Shown: piece by piece, positions 12,138-13,008 of the stretch
How positions within the stretch are numbered: position 1 is the stretch's first letter
Layout: each line of letters begins with the position of its first letter
Source: Candidatus Zipacnadia bacterium
GTDB lineage: Bacteria > Armatimonadota > Zipacnadia > Zipacnadales > UBA5352
Direction: 5' to 3'
Assembly (NCBI GenBank): GCA_029820915.1
Contig: JALGUI010000041.1
Span: 1-13,008, forward strand
Length of the DNA: 13,008 nucleotides
The notes under the pieces: model-generated
The model's database searches: none
What the model was told of the DNA's origin: nothing
What the model saw: only the letters and a program-made list of their open reading frames with translations
Program-made: the position numbers and the translations under genes

Positions 12138-13008
12138 GTGAGTCGATCGGGTCAGGCGGTTGTTTGCGTTGCGCTTCTCGCGATGCTGGGGTGTGTCGGC
12201 GCCCAGGCGCAGGACTTGCAGTGGACCACGTATCTTGGGACGCCCAGAAGGCGCTGGCGGAAGACGAGAGCGGGTACCTCGCGACCACGACCAGCGCCGA
12301 GGAACAGGACTTCGTGATGTCGGTGATTGCCGCGGCCGAGAAGCAGGAGGCCGCGGCGTCTGACTTCTACTGGTTCGGTCTGTTCCAGGACCCGGACGGC
12401 CAGGAGCCGGACCAGGGCTGGCGATGGCTCAGCGGCGAGGTCATCGACAAGGACTCCTACACGGACTGGGGCTGGGGCGAGCCGAACAACCAGGGCGGCG
12501 AGGATGTGGGCGCGCTCCGCAAGACCTCCGGCGAGTGGATCGATGGCCACGCGTACGTCGCCAACCGGGCGGTCGTCGAGCGCGAGCCGTCCAAGGGCCC
12601 TGCTCCCCCGGCGCCCCCTCCGTCGCCGTCCCCGGACACCACCGCTCCGTCCCTCACGCTCGACTCCCCCGAGCCCGCGATCCTGCCCTGGCGGCGGCCG
12701 TTCCGGCGCAAGCCCGTCATGATCAGTGGCCAGGTCGTGGACGACGACAGCGGCGTGGACTCGGCCACCATCACGGTGACGGACGAGTACGGTCGCTGCA
12801 GCTCCAAGCACGACATCACCGAGCTGTTGGACGAGGATGGCTACTTCGAGCTGACGGTGAAGCTGCGCTCGTGGGTCAAGTGGCGGGACCGCAACGGTCG
12901 CACCTACGAGATCGCGCTGACCGCGGTTGACAACGCGGGGAACGAGGCGGGGCCCGAGACGGTCACAGTGTGGTCGCCACACCCGCGCGACCGCATCCGG
13001 AAGATCAT
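12138..13008 (+). pseudogene. Secreted C-type-lectin plus Ig-like protein, frameshifted, 3' partial
   Basis: GTG 12138 has ggagggg 6 nt upstream and starts a clear signal peptide: SRSGQAVVCVALLAML, cut near AQA-Q. This frame soon loses meaning (RRRWRKTRAG) and stops near 12317. Another frame, readable from about 12206 to the window end, holds a C-type lectin-like domain: VDHVSWDAQKALAEDESGYL, TSAEEQDFV, YWFGLFQD, GWRWLSGE, WGEPNNQGGEDV (EPN carbohydrate/calcium motif, codons 12479-12487) and GEWIDG. A Pro-rich linker (about 12596-12650) leads to an Ig-like domain with SGQVVDDDSGVDSATITVTD and ALTAVDNAGNEAG. The lectin frame has no plausible start of its own, so one base lost (or two gained) between about 12206 and 12235 best explains the split. 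It could be a real mutation or a sequence error. Intact, it would be an exported carbohydrate-binding protein. Confidence 0.75.

Noticed and set aside
12152..12982. A 276-codon minus-strand open frame
   Set aside because: It is antisense to the lectin/Ig-like protein, whose domains are recognisable on the + strand.

Overview
This is a GC-rich bacterial window, most likely from an uncultured environmental lineage. The gene content suggests a saccharolytic Armatimonadota- or Planctomycetota-like bacterium: a URO-D-family protein, a sugar-phosphate-isomerase-like TIM barrel, a Gfo/Idh/MocA dehydrogenase, an aldonolactonase, FG-GAP propeller and parallel beta-helix proteins, C-type lectin and Ig-like secreted proteins, and Flp/TadE pilins. 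That placement is inference; no rRNA or other marker gene is present. Most genes have a clear purine-rich Shine-Dalgarno sequence.

Left part (1-4077). The 3' end of a URO-D-family gene on the + strand is broken by a perfect 56-bp tandem duplication. It converges on a three-gene minus-strand cluster: TIM-barrel isomerase-like protein, then a glucose-dehydrogenase-like zinc MDR (the isomerase TGA is followed at once by its start), then a COG3618-type aldonolactonase. Dehydrogenase plus lactonase reads as a non-phosphorylating oxidation of an aldose or deoxyhexose to its aldonate. The roughly 580-bp gap between the converging genes has no gene. It holds a repeat family of nested hairpins whose stems differ in sequence but stay paired.

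Middle part (4078-9273). An isolated tadE-like gene sits behind a near-consensus promoter. Next to it is a short IS110-like transposase N-terminal remnant with an intact Shine-Dalgarno and three hairpins upstream. A minus-strand pair follows (Gfo/Idh/MocA oxidoreductase, then an FG-GAP propeller protein). Divergent from it is a secreted protein of two SbsA-type Ig-like domains, ending in a 32-bp palindrome. An isolated Flp pilin gene lies behind a leader that looks like a transcription attenuator.

Right part (9274-13008). Two tightly coupled minus-strand genes encode a ThuA/GATase-like plus M14 carboxypeptidase fusion and a right-handed beta-helix protein. Divergent from them, behind a TGGACA-17-TATAAT promoter, is a secreted C-type-lectin plus Ig-like protein. 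Its signal peptide and lectin domain are in different frames, and it runs off the window.

Overall the window looks like carbohydrate processing (beta-helix and propeller proteins, sugar oxidation) with scattered surface functions (lectin, Ig-like proteins, pilins). I see no recognised defence system, CRISPR array, tRNA or rRNA.
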